NCBI RefSeq assembly: GCF_005280195.1
Contig: NZ_SZPR01000018.1
Span: forward strand, 91,487-155,486
Direction of reading: 5' to 3'
Length of the DNA stretch: 64,000 nucleotides
From: Streptomyces galbus
GTDB lineage: Bacteria > Actinomycetota > Actinomycetes > Streptomycetales > Streptomycetaceae
Below the pieces are notes generated by a model, which worked only from the letters and a program-made list of their open reading frames with translations, was not told the origin of the DNA and did no database searches. A program made the translations under genes and the position numbers. Positions 39,419 to 48,500 of this stretch are shown here, piece by piece; the first letter of the stretch is position 1; each line of letters starts with the position of its first letter.

Positions 39419-40162
39419 ATGGACCCCGTGAACCCCGTGGACCCCGAACATCCCGAGGAGCGCGGCGCCCCCGTCGGCCGGCGCGTCTTCCTCGCCACCC
39501 TGGGCCTCGGCGCACTCGGCGTCGTCGCCGCGCCCCCGCTGCAGCGCGGCCTGGAGGCGTTCCTCGGCAGCGCCGCCGACAAGGACCCCACGGGCCTGAC
39601 CGGACTGCTCCCCAACGGCGGCGGCTTCCGCTACTACTCGGTGACCTCCTCGGTCCCGCACCGGAACGCCGCGACGTACCGCCTCAGCGTCGACGGCCTC
39701 GTCGACCGCCCGCGCCGCTACACCCTCGCCGACCTGCGGGCCCTGCCCCAGACCCGGCTGGTCAGGGACGTGCAGTGCGTCACCGGCTGGCGGGTCCCGG
39801 GCACCCCCTTCGAGGGCGTGCGGCTGTCCGCGCTGCTCGACGCGGCCGGGGTGCGGGCCACGGCGGGCGCGGTCCGCTTCACCTGCTTCGACGGGGCGTA
39901 CTCGGAGAGCCTGACCCTGGAGCAGGCCCGCCGGCCGGACGTCCTGGTCGCCCTGCGCATGAAGGACGAGGACCTCGGCCACGACCACGGCGGCCCGGTG
40001 CGCCTCTACGTGGCCCCGATGTACTTCTACAAGTCCGCCAAGTGGCTCTCCGGCATCACCGTCACCGAGGACGTGCGGCCGGGCTACTGGGAGGACCGCG
40101 GCTACGACGTCGACGCCTGGGTCGGCCGGTCGAACGGACGCGACGATGACCCTACGAGCTGA
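39419..40162 (+). CDS. Molybdopterin-dependent oxidoreductase, sulfite-oxidase (YedY/MsrP) superfamily
   Basis: 247 residues. The N-terminus carries GRRVFLATLGLGALGVVAAP, a Tat-type or membrane-anchor signal. The Mo-binding domain has YRLSVDGLVDRPRRYTLADL, the Mo-ligand Cys in VRDVQCVTGWRVPGTPFEGV, and VRLYVAPMYFYKSAKWLSGI and the end RPGYWEDRGYDVDAW. The enzyme acts on the outer face of the membrane. It overlaps the next gene, a cytochrome b-like protein, by 17 bases; together they form an oxidoreductase with a haem membrane anchor, like MsrPQ in design. Substrate not defined, possibly an oxidised methionine or another S-oxide. Confidence 0.9.
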   Translation: MDPVNPVDPEHPEERGAPVGRRVFLATLGLGALGVVAAPPLQRGLEAFLGSAADKDPTGLTGLLPNGGGFRYYSVTSSVPHRNAATYRLSVDGLVDRPRRYTLADLRALPQTRLVRDVQCVTGWRVPGTPFEGVRLSALLDAAGVRATAGAVRFTCFDGAYSESLTLEQARRPDVLVALRMKDEDLGHDHGGPVRLYVAPMYFYKSAKWLSGITVTEDVRPGYWEDRGYDVDAWVGRSNGRDDDPTS

Positions 40163-40772
40163 CCCCGCCCCGGCGGCCGCCACCCGCGTCCCGCGCTTCG
40201 GTCCGGCCCAGCGCCGGGTCCACCGCGCCACCGCCCTGCTCATGGGCGTGTGCGTGGGCACCGCCGCGTGCCTGTACGTCCCCCAGCTCGCCGAGCTCGT
40301 CGGCCGCCGTGACCTCGTCGTCCGGATCCACGAGTGGGCCGGGCTGGCGCTGCCGGTGCCCGTCCTCGCCGGGCTGGCCTCCCGCGCGTTCCGCGCCGAC
40401 CTGGGGCGGCTCAACCGCTTCGGCGCGCACGACCGGACCTGGCTGCGGGCCGCCCTGCGCCGGGACAGGCGCCGGGAGGCCCGTCCGGCGGGCAAGTTCA
40501 ACGCCGGCCAGAAGCTCTACGCCTCCTGGGCCGCCGGAGCCACGCTGGTGATGCTCGGCACCGGACTGCTGATGTGGTTCACCCACCTCACCCCGGTCCA
40601 GTGGCGCACCAGCGCGACCTTCGTCCACGACTGGCTGGCCCTGACGCTCGGCATCGTCCTCGCCGGTCACATCGGCATGGCCCTGGGCGACCCCGAGGCC
40701 CGCCGCGGTCTGCGCACCGGCTCGGTGAGCCGGGAGTGGGCCGACCGGGAGCACCCCCTGTGGCGGGAGTGA
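40146..40772 (+). CDS. Cytochrome b-type membrane subunit for the Mo-oxidoreductase
   Basis: 208 residues. Helix-forming text GPAQRRVHRATALLMGVCVG, RIHEWAGLALPVPVLAGLAS, KLYASWAAGATLVMLGTGLL and FVHDWLALTLGIVLAGHIGM gives four membrane segments. His residues in VHRAT, IHEWAG, FVHDW and AGHIG are suitably placed as haem ligands. The fold matches cytochrome b561 or formate-dehydrogenase gamma types. The ATG at 40146 overlaps the Mo-oxidoreductase end. Its job is presumably to carry electrons from the quinol pool to that enzyme. Confidence 0.85.
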   Translation: MTLRADPAPAAATRVPRFGPAQRRVHRATALLMGVCVGTAACLYVPQLAELVGRRDLVVRIHEWAGLALPVPVLAGLASRAFRADLGRLNRFGAHDRTWLRAALRRDRRREARPAGKFNAGQKLYASWAAGATLVMLGTGLLMWFTHLTPVQWRTSATFVHDWLALTLGIVLAGHIGMALGDPEARRGLRTGSVSREWADREHPLWRE

Positions 40773-40793
40773 CCCGGCCGGCCCCGGCACCGG

Positions 40794-42191
40794 CTAGAGG
40801 ATCAGCGACAGGAGCAGCACCAGGCCGCCCCCGACCACCGAGATGATGGTCTCCATGATCGACCAGGTCTTCACGGTCTGGCCGACGCTCAGCCCGAAGT
40901 ACTCCTTCACCAGCCAGAAACCGGCGTCGTTGACGTGGCTGAAGAACAGCGAGCCGGTGCCGATGGCCAGGACCAGCAGGGCGGTGTGGGTCGTGGACAT
41001 GTCGGCCGCGAGCGGGGCCACCAGGCCGGCCGCGGACACCGTCGCCACGGTCGCCGAACCGGTCGCCAGCCGGATCGCCACCGCGATCAGCCAGGCCAGC
41101 AGCAGTGCCGGGATCGACCAGTCCTTCGAGATCTCCAGCACCATCTGGCCCACGCCGCAGTCGATCAGCGTCTGCTTGAAGCCGCCGCCCGCGCCCACGA
41201 TCAGCAGGATGCCCGCGATGGGCATGAGGCCCTTGTCGACCAGTCCCGAGATCTTCTCCCTGCCGAACCCGGCGGGCCGGGCCAGCGTGAAGATGCCGAC
41301 GAGCACGGCGGCGAGCAGGGCGATCAGCGGCGAGCCGATCACGTCGAAGACGCGCTGCACGGTGTGCCCGGGGTCGTCCACGACGATGTCGACCAGCGCC
41401 TTGGCCAGCATCAGCACGACCGGCAGCAGGATCGTGGCCAGCGTCGCGCCGAAGCCGGGGCGCCGCTCCAGCTCCTCCGAGGGGCGCTGCGGGATCATCC
41501 GGTCGGGTGCCGGGACGTCCACCCAGCGGGCCGCGACCTTGGAGAACAGCGGACCGGCGACGATCACCGTCGGGACGGCGACCAGCACGCCGAGCGCCAG
41601 CGTCACCCCCAGGTTGGCGCCGACCGCGTCGATGGCGACCAGCGGGCCGGGGTGCGGCGGCACCAGGCCGTGCATCACGGACAGGCCGGCCAGCGCGGGG
41701 ATGCCGATCCGCATCAGGGAGTAGTTGCCGCGCTTGGCGACCATCAGCACCACCGGGATCAGCAGGACGACGCCGACCTCGAAGAACAGCGGCAGGCCGA
41801 TCACCGAGGCGATCAGCACCATCGCCCACGGCAGCGAGCGGCCGCCCGCCTTGGCGAGGATCGTGTCGACGATCTGGTCGGCGCCGCCGGAGTCGGCCAG
41901 CATCCTGCCGAGGATCGCCCCGAGGGCGATCAGCACGCCCACGCTGGCGACCGTGGCGCCGAGGCCGGTGGTGAAGCTGGTGATCACCTTGTCCAGCGGT
42001 GCCCCGGCGACCGCGCCCAGCGCGAGCGAGCCGATGGTCAGGGCCAGGAAGGCGTGCAGCTTGAACCGGGTGATGAGCAGGACGATGACGGCGATGCCCA
42101 CCAGGACGGCTGTGCCGAGCTGGGCGTGTCCGGCCGAGGTGAGGGGCTCGACGGGGTCCGCTGCCAGCAGCTCGACGCTGAGTGTGGTCAC
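40794..42191 (-). CDS. gntP: Gluconate permease (GntP family)
   Basis: 465 residues, about 12 membrane segments. Typical text: ALTIGSLALGAVAGAPLDKV, TFTTGLGATVASVG-like SFTTGLGATVASVGVLIALG, GLPLFFEVGVVLLIPVVLMV, GLVPPHPGPLVAIDAVGANL, IRLATGSATVATVSAAGLVA and FFSHVNDAGFWLVKEYFGLS. It imports gluconate with protons. GTG at 42191 follows AAGGAAACCC. Gluconokinase lies 60 bases upstream on the same strand and a GntR regulator is divergent, giving a complete gluconate locus. Confidence 0.95.
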   Translation of the reverse strand: MTTLSVELLAADPVEPLTSAGHAQLGTAVLVGIAVIVLLITRFKLHAFLALTIGSLALGAVAGAPLDKVITSFTTGLGATVASVGVLIALGAILGRMLADSGGADQIVDTILAKAGGRSLPWAMVLIASVIGLPLFFEVGVVLLIPVVLMVAKRGNYSLMRIGIPALAGLSVMHGLVPPHPGPLVAIDAVGANLGVTLALGVLVAVPTVIVAGPLFSKVAARWVDVPAPDRMIPQRPSEELERRPGFGATLATILLPVVLMLAKALVDIVVDDPGHTVQRVFDVIGSPLIALLAAVLVGIFTLARPAGFGREKISGLVDKGLMPIAGILLIVGAGGGFKQTLIDCGVGQMVLEISKDWSIPALLLAWLIAVAIRLATGSATVATVSAAGLVAPLAADMSTTHTALLVLAIGTGSLFFSHVNDAGFWLVKEYFGLSVGQTVKTWSIMETIISVVGGGLVLLLSLIL

Positions 42192-42251
42192 GGGTTTCCT
42201 TGCAGAGAGGGGAGCCGACGGGGGAGTGCGACGGGGTCGGGCCGGTCGGCC

Positions 42252-42770
42252 CTACGGGGCCGGGTCGGGGAGCCGGTCCAGCGCGGTGACGGCGCGCTCG
42301 GTGATCCCCTCGGGGCCGCCGCCGACGTCGACGGCGACGCCCGCCTCGTCCGCCTGGAGCGGCTGGAGCGTGGCGAACTGGGAGTCGAGCAGCGCGGTCG
42401 GCATGAAGTGGCCCCGCCGGTGGGACATCCGGTCCTCGATCAGAGCCCGGTCACCGGTGAGGTGCACGAACACCACGCCGGGAGCGGCGGCCCTGAGCCG
42501 GTCGCGGTACGACCGCTTCAGCGCCGAGCAGCTCACCACCCCGCCCCGCCCGGCCCGCTCGTGGGCCCAGGCGCCGATGGCGTCCAGCCACGGCCACCGG
42601 TCCGCGTCGTCGAGCGGCACCCCGGCCGCCATCTTGGCGATGTTGGCCTGCGGATGGAAGTCGTCGCCCTCGGCGTAGGGAACGCCCAGCCGGGCCGCGA
42701 GCAGGGGACCGATGGTGGTCTTGCCCGTGCCGGCGACGCCCATCACCACGACGACGTGGGGGGTACGCAT
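42252..42770 (-). CDS. gntK: Gluconokinase
   Basis: 172 residues, the normal size. P-loop G11-T19 reads GVAGTGKTT, followed by LLAARLGVPYAEGDDFHPQA, NIAKMAAGVPLDDADRWPWL and SCSALKRSYRDRLR, all family signatures, and the lid region LTGDRALIEDRMSHRRGHFM. It phosphorylates gluconate to 6-phosphogluconate for the pentose phosphate pathway. ATG at 42770 gives the standard N-terminus. It is first in the operon with the permease. Confidence 0.96.
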   Translation of the reverse strand: MRTPHVVVVMGVAGTGKTTIGPLLAARLGVPYAEGDDFHPQANIAKMAAGVPLDDADRWPWLDAIGAWAHERAGRGGVVSCSALKRSYRDRLRAAAPGVVFVHLTGDRALIEDRMSHRRGHFMPTALLDSQFATLQPLQADEAGVAVDVGGGPEGITERAVTALDRLPDPAP

Positions 42771-42913
42771 CAGTGCCTCGCTGTCTTCTTCGACCTCCGA
42801 CACCGACCTCCGGCGTCGGCCACGATGAAACCCACTAGGTACGACGAATTCAAGAGTTTGTGACGAATAAGTCTGACTTTTTGGCTCCGTGATCCACCCC
42901 GTACGCTGAGTGC
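42771..42913. promoter_or_regulatory. Divergent promoter region of the gluconate locus
   Basis: 143 bases between gntK and the GntR gene. The part 42830-42890 is much more A+T rich than its surroundings (CACTAGGTACGACGAATTC, then a TTTGTGACGAATAAG segment), fitting two back-to-back promoters and a GntR operator. The exact operator was not resolved. Confidence 0.55.
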
Positions 42914-43615
42914 ATGAGCACATCGGGCAGGGGGCTGCACGGCCGCGTACTGGACACCCTCGGTCCCGAGATCACGGCGGGCGGGTACCCGCCCGGCAGC
43001 GTCCTGCGCACCGACGAACTCGCCCAGCGCTTCGACGTCTCCCGGTCCGTGATGCGCGAGGCCGTCCGGGTCCTGGAGTCCATGCACCTCGTCGCCTCCC
43101 GCCGCCGCGTGGGCGTGACGGTGCTCCCGCCGGCCGAGTGGAACGTCTACGACCCGCAGGTCATCCGCTGGCGCCTGGCCGGCGCCGACCGCCCGCGCCA
43201 GCTCCGCTCGCTCACCGTGCTGCGCTCGGCGGTGGAGCCGGTCGCCGCCGGCCTCGCGGCCCGCAACGCCACGGCCGAGCAGTGCGCCGCGCTGACCGAG
43301 TGCGCGCTCGGCATGGTGGCCACGTCACGCGGCCACCGGCTGGAGGACTACCTGGTGCACGACACGGCCTTCCACCGGGTGATCCTCACCGCCTCCGGCA
43401 ACGAGATGTTCGCCCGGCTCGGGGACGTCGTCGCCGAGGTGCTGGCGGGCCGCACCCACCACGAGGTGATGTTCGAGGACCCCGACCCGGCCGCGGTCAC
43501 CCTGCACGTGCAGGTCGCCGAGGCGGTCCGCGAGGGCGACGCCGCCCGCGCGGAGGAACTCACCCGCGAGATCACCGTCGGCGCGCTGCAGGAACTGGAC
43601 ATCCTGGCGCCGTAG
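42914..43615 (+). CDS. gntR: GntR/FCD family gluconate regulator
   Basis: 233 residues. The winged helix is YPPGSVLRTDELAQRFDVSR then SVMREAVRVLESMHLVASRR. The FCD domain has LRSLTVLRSAVEPVAAGLAA, EDYLVHDTAFHRVILTASGN and the closing HVQVAEAVREGDAARAEELT, with Asp/His residues suited to bind a metal and an organic acid. It is divergent from gntK-gntP, so gluconate or its phosphate is the likely inducer. ATG at 42914 is the start. Confidence 0.93.
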   Translation: MSTSGRGLHGRVLDTLGPEITAGGYPPGSVLRTDELAQRFDVSRSVMREAVRVLESMHLVASRRRVGVTVLPPAEWNVYDPQVIRWRLAGADRPRQLRSLTVLRSAVEPVAAGLAARNATAEQCAALTECALGMVATSRGHRLEDYLVHDTAFHRVILTASGNEMFARLGDVVAEVLAGRTHHEVMFEDPDPAAVTLHVQVAEAVREGDAARAEELTREITVGALQELDILAP

Positions 43616-43645
43616 CGGACGCGGGGCCGGCGGCGTGCGGCGCGG

Positions 43646-44068
43646 TCAGACGCCGGGGAAGTCCCCGTCGACGTACGCCCAGGCCCCCTCCACCCGCTCG
43701 AACCGGCTGCGCTCGTGCAGCGCGCCGCCCCGGTAGGAGGCCCGGAACTCCACCACCCCGGTGGAGTGGAACGCGGTCCCGTCCTCGGTCGCCAGGATCT
43801 CCAGGCCCGTCCAGCGCATCCCCGGGTCGAGGTCGAGGCGGGCGGGCCGGGTCCCCGGGTGCCAGGTCCGCAGCAGGTAGTCCGCCTCGCCCCGCACGAA
43901 CGCGCTGTACCGCGACCGCATCAGCCGCTCCGCGGTCGGCGCTTGGGCCTCACCGCGGTGGAAGCGCCCGCAGCAGGCGTCGTAGGACTCGGGCAGCCCG
44001 CACGGACAGCCGGCGGGCCCGGCGGCGGGACGGGACGTACGGGCGGGGCGACGGGCCATGGTCACCAT
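43646..44068 (-). CDS. YchJ family (UPF0225) SEC-C/NTF2-like protein
   Basis: 140 residues. The N-terminal metal motif is GCPCGLPESYDACCGRFHRG, a SEC-C-like Cys cluster. The rest is an NTF2-like domain: PTAERLMRSRYSAFVRGEAD, YLLRTWHPGTRPARLDLD, FRASYRGGALHERSRFERVE and WAYVDGD. The family is widespread and its exact role is unknown. Starts at 44068 or 44059 are both possible. It is convergent with the GntR gene. Confidence 0.9.
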   Translation of the reverse strand: MVTMARRPARTSRPAAGPAGCPCGLPESYDACCGRFHRGEAQAPTAERLMRSRYSAFVRGEADYLLRTWHPGTRPARLDLDPGMRWTGLEILATEDGTAFHSTGVVEFRASYRGGALHERSRFERVEGAWAYVDGDFPGV

Positions 44069-44155
44069 TGTCCCCGACGAACCGGACGGGCCCTGACCGA
44101 ACCGGCCCTGAACCGGCCTTGACCGCGGCCGTCCCCGGCCCCGGCCCCGGCCCGC

Positions 44156-45562
44156 TCAGTCCTCGGGCAGCGGCGGCAGCGCCGTGCCGTACACCCACGC
44201 GTCGAACAGCTCCTCCACCGGCTCGGGCGCGAAGCGCGCCACGTGCGCGGCGAACGTCTGCGTCGTCACCGCCCCGCCCCGGTGCAGGGACGTCCAGCCG
44301 CGCAGCATCCGGAAGAAGGCGTCGTCGCCCAGCGCGCGGCGCAGCGCGTGCACCGCCAGCCCGCCGCGTTCGTAGAGCCGGTCGTCGAACATCGCCTTGC
44401 GGCCCGGGTCGGCCAGCCGCAGGTCCTGCGGCAAGGACGACAGCAACCGGTGCGCCGCGGTAGCCGGTTGACGCGCCGGACGGCCGCCGGAACGCTCCGC
44501 CCACAGCCACTCCGCGTACTTGGCGAGCCCCTCGTTGAGCCAGATGTGCCGCCAGTCGGCGACCGAGACGCTGTTGCCGAACCACTGGTGCGCCAGCTCG
44601 TGCGCCACCAGCCGCTCCGAACCCCGTGCTCCGTCCACGTGGTTGGCGCCGAACAGCGACAACCCCTGCGCCTCGACGGGCACGTCGAGATCCTCCTCGG
44701 TCACCACCACCGCGTACTCGTCGAACGGGTAGGGCCCGAACAGCTCCTGGAACAGCTCCATCATCGCCGGCTGCCGGGCGAAGTCCCGCGAGACGTCGGC
44801 CAGCAGCTGCGCCGGGATGTGCGCGTGCTGCGGCACCCCGCCCGGCCCCGGGTCACCCAGCAGCACCGTCTGGTAGCGCCCGATCGCCAGCCCCACCAGG
44901 TAGCTCGACGTGGGCGCCGCCTGCTCGTACACCCAGGTCGTGGTGGACGCCTTGGTGGTCCGCGTCAGCAGCCGCCCGCCCGTCACCACGGAGTACGCCG
45001 ACGGCGTCGTCACCGAGATCAGGTACGACGCCTTGTCGGCCGGCCGGTCGTTGCACGGGTACCACGAGGGCGCCCCGACCGGCTGGCTCGCCACCAGCGC
45101 CCCGTCGCCCAGCTCCTCCCAACCGAGCCCGCCCCACGGGCTGTTCACCGGCCGCGGATTGCCCGACCAGTGCACCTCGACGGTGAACGCCGCCCCGGGC
45201 CGCACCGGCTTGGCCGGGCGGACCCGCAGCCGCCCGCCCCGGTGCGCGTAGTGCGCCGGCCGTCCGTCCACCCGCACCCGGCCGATCCGGAAGTCGGCCA
45301 GGTTGAGCTGGAACTCGGTCAACGGCGCTCGCCCCGCGATGGCGTTGATCCGCGCCGACCCGCCGAGCCGGTTCGGGCCCGGCCGGTAGTCCAGCGTGAG
45401 CTCGTAGCGGTGCACGCGGTAGCGCGCGTCGCCGTTCGCCGGGAAGTACGGGTCCGGACCCGCTGACTGCTGGACTGCCACTGCCGTTGCCGCTCCCTGC
45501 GCCGTGCCGCTGCCCTGTGCCGCCGGTCCACCGCCCTCCGGCACCGAGTGGCCCGCGCTCAC
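44156..45562 (-). CDS. M1 family metallopeptidase coupled to the Pls-type synthetase
   Basis: 468 residues, a short M1 aminopeptidase. The zinc site is complete: H321 and H325 in HELAHQWFGN with base E322, and E344 in LNEGLAKYAEWLW. The N-terminal beta domain (YELTLDYRPGPNRLGGSARI) and AQGLSLFGANHVDG before the zinc motif fit the family. No clear signal peptide precedes PDPYFPANGDARYRVHRYEL, which is unusual for Streptomyces relatives. GTG at 45562 overlaps the synthetase stop (45559) as GTGA, so translation is coupled. Known epsilon-poly-lysine degrading enzymes are zinc aminopeptidases, so trimming of the neighbouring enzyme's polymer is a fair inference. Confidence 0.9.
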   Translation of the reverse strand: MSAGHSVPEGGGPAAQGSGTAQGAATAVAVQQSAGPDPYFPANGDARYRVHRYELTLDYRPGPNRLGGSARINAIAGRAPLTEFQLNLADFRIGRVRVDGRPAHYAHRGGRLRVRPAKPVRPGAAFTVEVHWSGNPRPVNSPWGGLGWEELGDGALVASQPVGAPSWYPCNDRPADKASYLISVTTPSAYSVVTGGRLLTRTTKASTTTWVYEQAAPTSSYLVGLAIGRYQTVLLGDPGPGGVPQHAHIPAQLLADVSRDFARQPAMMELFQELFGPYPFDEYAVVVTEEDLDVPVEAQGLSLFGANHVDGARGSERLVAHELAHQWFGNSVSVADWRHIWLNEGLAKYAEWLWAERSGGRPARQPATAAHRLLSSLPQDLRLADPGRKAMFDDRLYERGGLAVHALRRALGDDAFFRMLRGWTSLHRGGAVTTQTFAAHVARFAPEPVEELFDAWVYGTALPPLPED

Positions 45563-48500
45563 GGGCGCCACGCCTCGATCGGGTTGCCCAGCCAGCGGGT
45601 GCCGTCGGGGACGGACTCCGCGGCCATGACGAGCGACGCGGGACCCAGCGTCGCGCGGGCCCCCACCGTGCTGCCGGGCAGCACGATCCCGCCAGGGCCC
45701 AGCGTGGCACCCTCACGGAGGACCACAGTATCCGTCCGCAAGATCCGGTCGTGGAAGAGGTGCGTCTGCAGCACACAGCCCCGGTTCACGGTCGCCCCGT
45801 CCTCCAGGGTCACCAGGTCGCTCTCCGGCAGCCAGTAGCTCTCCACCCACACGCCCCGCCCGATGCGCGCACCCAGCGCGCGCAGCCAGGCCGTCATCAC
45901 CGGCGTGCCCGGCACGGCACCGGCCAGCCACGGCACGGCCAGCACCTCGACGAAGGTGTCCGCCAGCTCGTTGCGCCACACGAAGCCGCTCCACAGCGGG
46001 TGTTCGCCCCGCCGGTGCCGCCCCACCAGCAGCCACTTCGCGACGACCGAGCACCCGCCCGCCGCGACACCCGCCCCGAGCAGGACCACGCCGCACAGCA
46101 ACGGCGCCCACGCCCCGAGCGCGCACAGGGCCGCCACGGTCAGCAGGGCGATCCCGGCCGAGCAGAACACCGGCACGATCCGGCACAGCTCCACCAGCCC
46201 GCGCGCCCACAGCAGCCGTGCCGGCGGCTCGTAGGTGCGGCTCTGGTCGCCGCCCGCGGCACTGCGCGGCAGCCGCACCGGCGGCAGCCCCAGGTAGGAG
46301 CTGCCCTTCTTGGCCTTCTTCGGCGTCGCCGACAGCACCCCGACCAGCCCGCCGTCCGGCACCCGGCGGCCCGGCGCGGTCATCCCGGAGTTCCCGAGGA
46401 ACGCCCGCCGCCCGATGCGCGCCCGCCCCACCCGCATCCAGCCGCCGCCCAGCTCGTACGGCGCGGTCAGCGTGTCGTCGGCGAGGAACGCGCCCTCGCC
46501 CACCGTGGTCAGGCTGGGCAGCGCCAGCACCGTCGACACCTCGGCCCCCCGCCCGATCCGCATGCCCAGCAGCCGCAGCCACACCGGCGTCACCAGCCCG
46601 GCGTACAGCGGGAACAGCGTCTCGCGGGAGCGGTCCATGAGCTGCGTCACCGTCCACGCCTGCCACCCGGTCCGGCTGTGCGTGGGGTGCGTCCCCTCCC
46701 GCAGCCCGAGGCTGAGCAGGCGTACGGCCACCAGGATCAGCAGCGCGTACGTCAGGCCGTAGGCCGACGTCGCCGGGACCAGGGCGAGCGCCGCGCCCGG
46801 CAACGGGTCACCGGCGTCCACGAACCGGCTCACCACCAGCAGCGCCATGGCGCCCGACACGACCGGCAGCAGCGCCAGACCCGCCCCGGACAGGCCGTAC
46901 AGCGCCCCCCAGACCCGGCGGCGCGGCGGACGCTCCTGCGGCCAGGCGCGCTTGGCCCGCCCCAGCTCCACCGCGGGCGCGCCCGCCCAGCGCTGCCCGG
47001 TCGGGACCTGCCCGGTGACCGCCGAACCCGGCGCCACCTGGGCCCGCTTGCCGACCCGGGCACCCGGCAGCAGCGTGCTGCGGGTGCCGACCACGGCGTG
47101 CGCGCCCACCTTCACCGCGCCGATCTCCAGCCGGTCGCCGTCCAGCCAGTACCCGCACAGGTCGACCTCCGACTCCACGGCCGCGCCCCGGCCCAGCTTG
47201 AGCAGGCCGGTGACCGGCGGCAGCGCGTGCAGGTCCACGTCCGGCCCCACCTTCGCGCCCAGGGCCCGCGCGTAGCGCTGCAGCCAGGCGCCGGTCAGCG
47301 CGGTCGCGCCGGTGACCTCGGCCAGCCGCTCGGCCGTCCACAGCCGCAGGTGGACCGCGCCGCCGCGCGGGTACCTGCCCGGTCCCACGCCCCGGAGCAG
47401 CAGCCGTGCCCCGCCCGCGGCCAGGGCGATCCGGCCCGGCGGGCTGAACAGCGCCAGCGCACCGGCGGCCAGGAGCCACCAGGGCGCCGACGGCAGCCAC
47501 CCGTAGCCCGGCAGCAGCGCGCCCAGCGCGGCGAGCGCCAGCGTCCAGCGCAGGCCCAGCAGGGTGAACAGGGGGAGCAGCAGCGCCAGCTGGACCGCCT
47601 GCGCCCGCCTCGGCACCGGCACGACCGTCCGGCCGGCGGTGTCGTCCTGCGCGGACCGCTCCAGCCGGCGGGCCAGCTTGCGCAGGGTCGGGTGCTGGTA
47701 GACGTCCAGGACGGCCGCGCTCGGATAGCGGGTCCGCAGCCGGGTGGTGAGCCGGGCGGCGGCCAGGCTGCCGCCGCCGATCGCGAAGAAGTCGTCCGAG
47801 GCACCGCTCACGGGGACGCCGAGCACCTCGTGCCACTGCTCGGCGAGCCACGCCTCGGTGCCGTACAGCTCCTCGGCCGGGCCGCCGCTCCCCAGCCCCT
47901 CCAGCGGCCAGGGCAGGGCGGCACGGTCCACCTTGCCCGAGGTGCGCGTCGGCAGCGCGTCGACGGGCGCCAGCAGCGGCACCAGCGCGGCGGGCAGTTC
48001 CGCGCGCAGTTTCGCCACGGCCACCGCCGGGTCCCAGCCGTCCTGCGGGACGACGTACCCGACGAGGAGCTGGTTGCCGCCGCGCGCGGTGCGCACCGCC
48101 GCGGCCGCGCCCGCGACCCCGGGCAGCGCCTGCAGGGCGGCGTCCACCTCGCCCAGCTCGATGCGCCGCCCGCCGAGCTTGATCTGCTCGTCGGCCCGCC
48201 CGAGGAACACCAGGCCCTCCGGGTCGGCCCGCACCAGGTCGCCGCTGCGGTACGCCCGCTCCCAGCCGAGCGCCGGCAGCGGCGCGTACTTCTCGGCGTC
48301 CTTCGCGGGGTCCAGGTACCGGGCGAGCCCCACCCCGCCGATCACCAGCTCGCCGCTGCCGCCCGGCGGCACCGGCTCCCCGGCCCCGTCGACGACGGCC
48401 AGCTCCCAGCCGCGCAGCGGCAGCCCGATCCGCACCGGCTCCTCGCCGGTCATCAGCGCGGCGCACGCCACCACGGTGGCCTCGGTCGGCCCGTAGGTGT

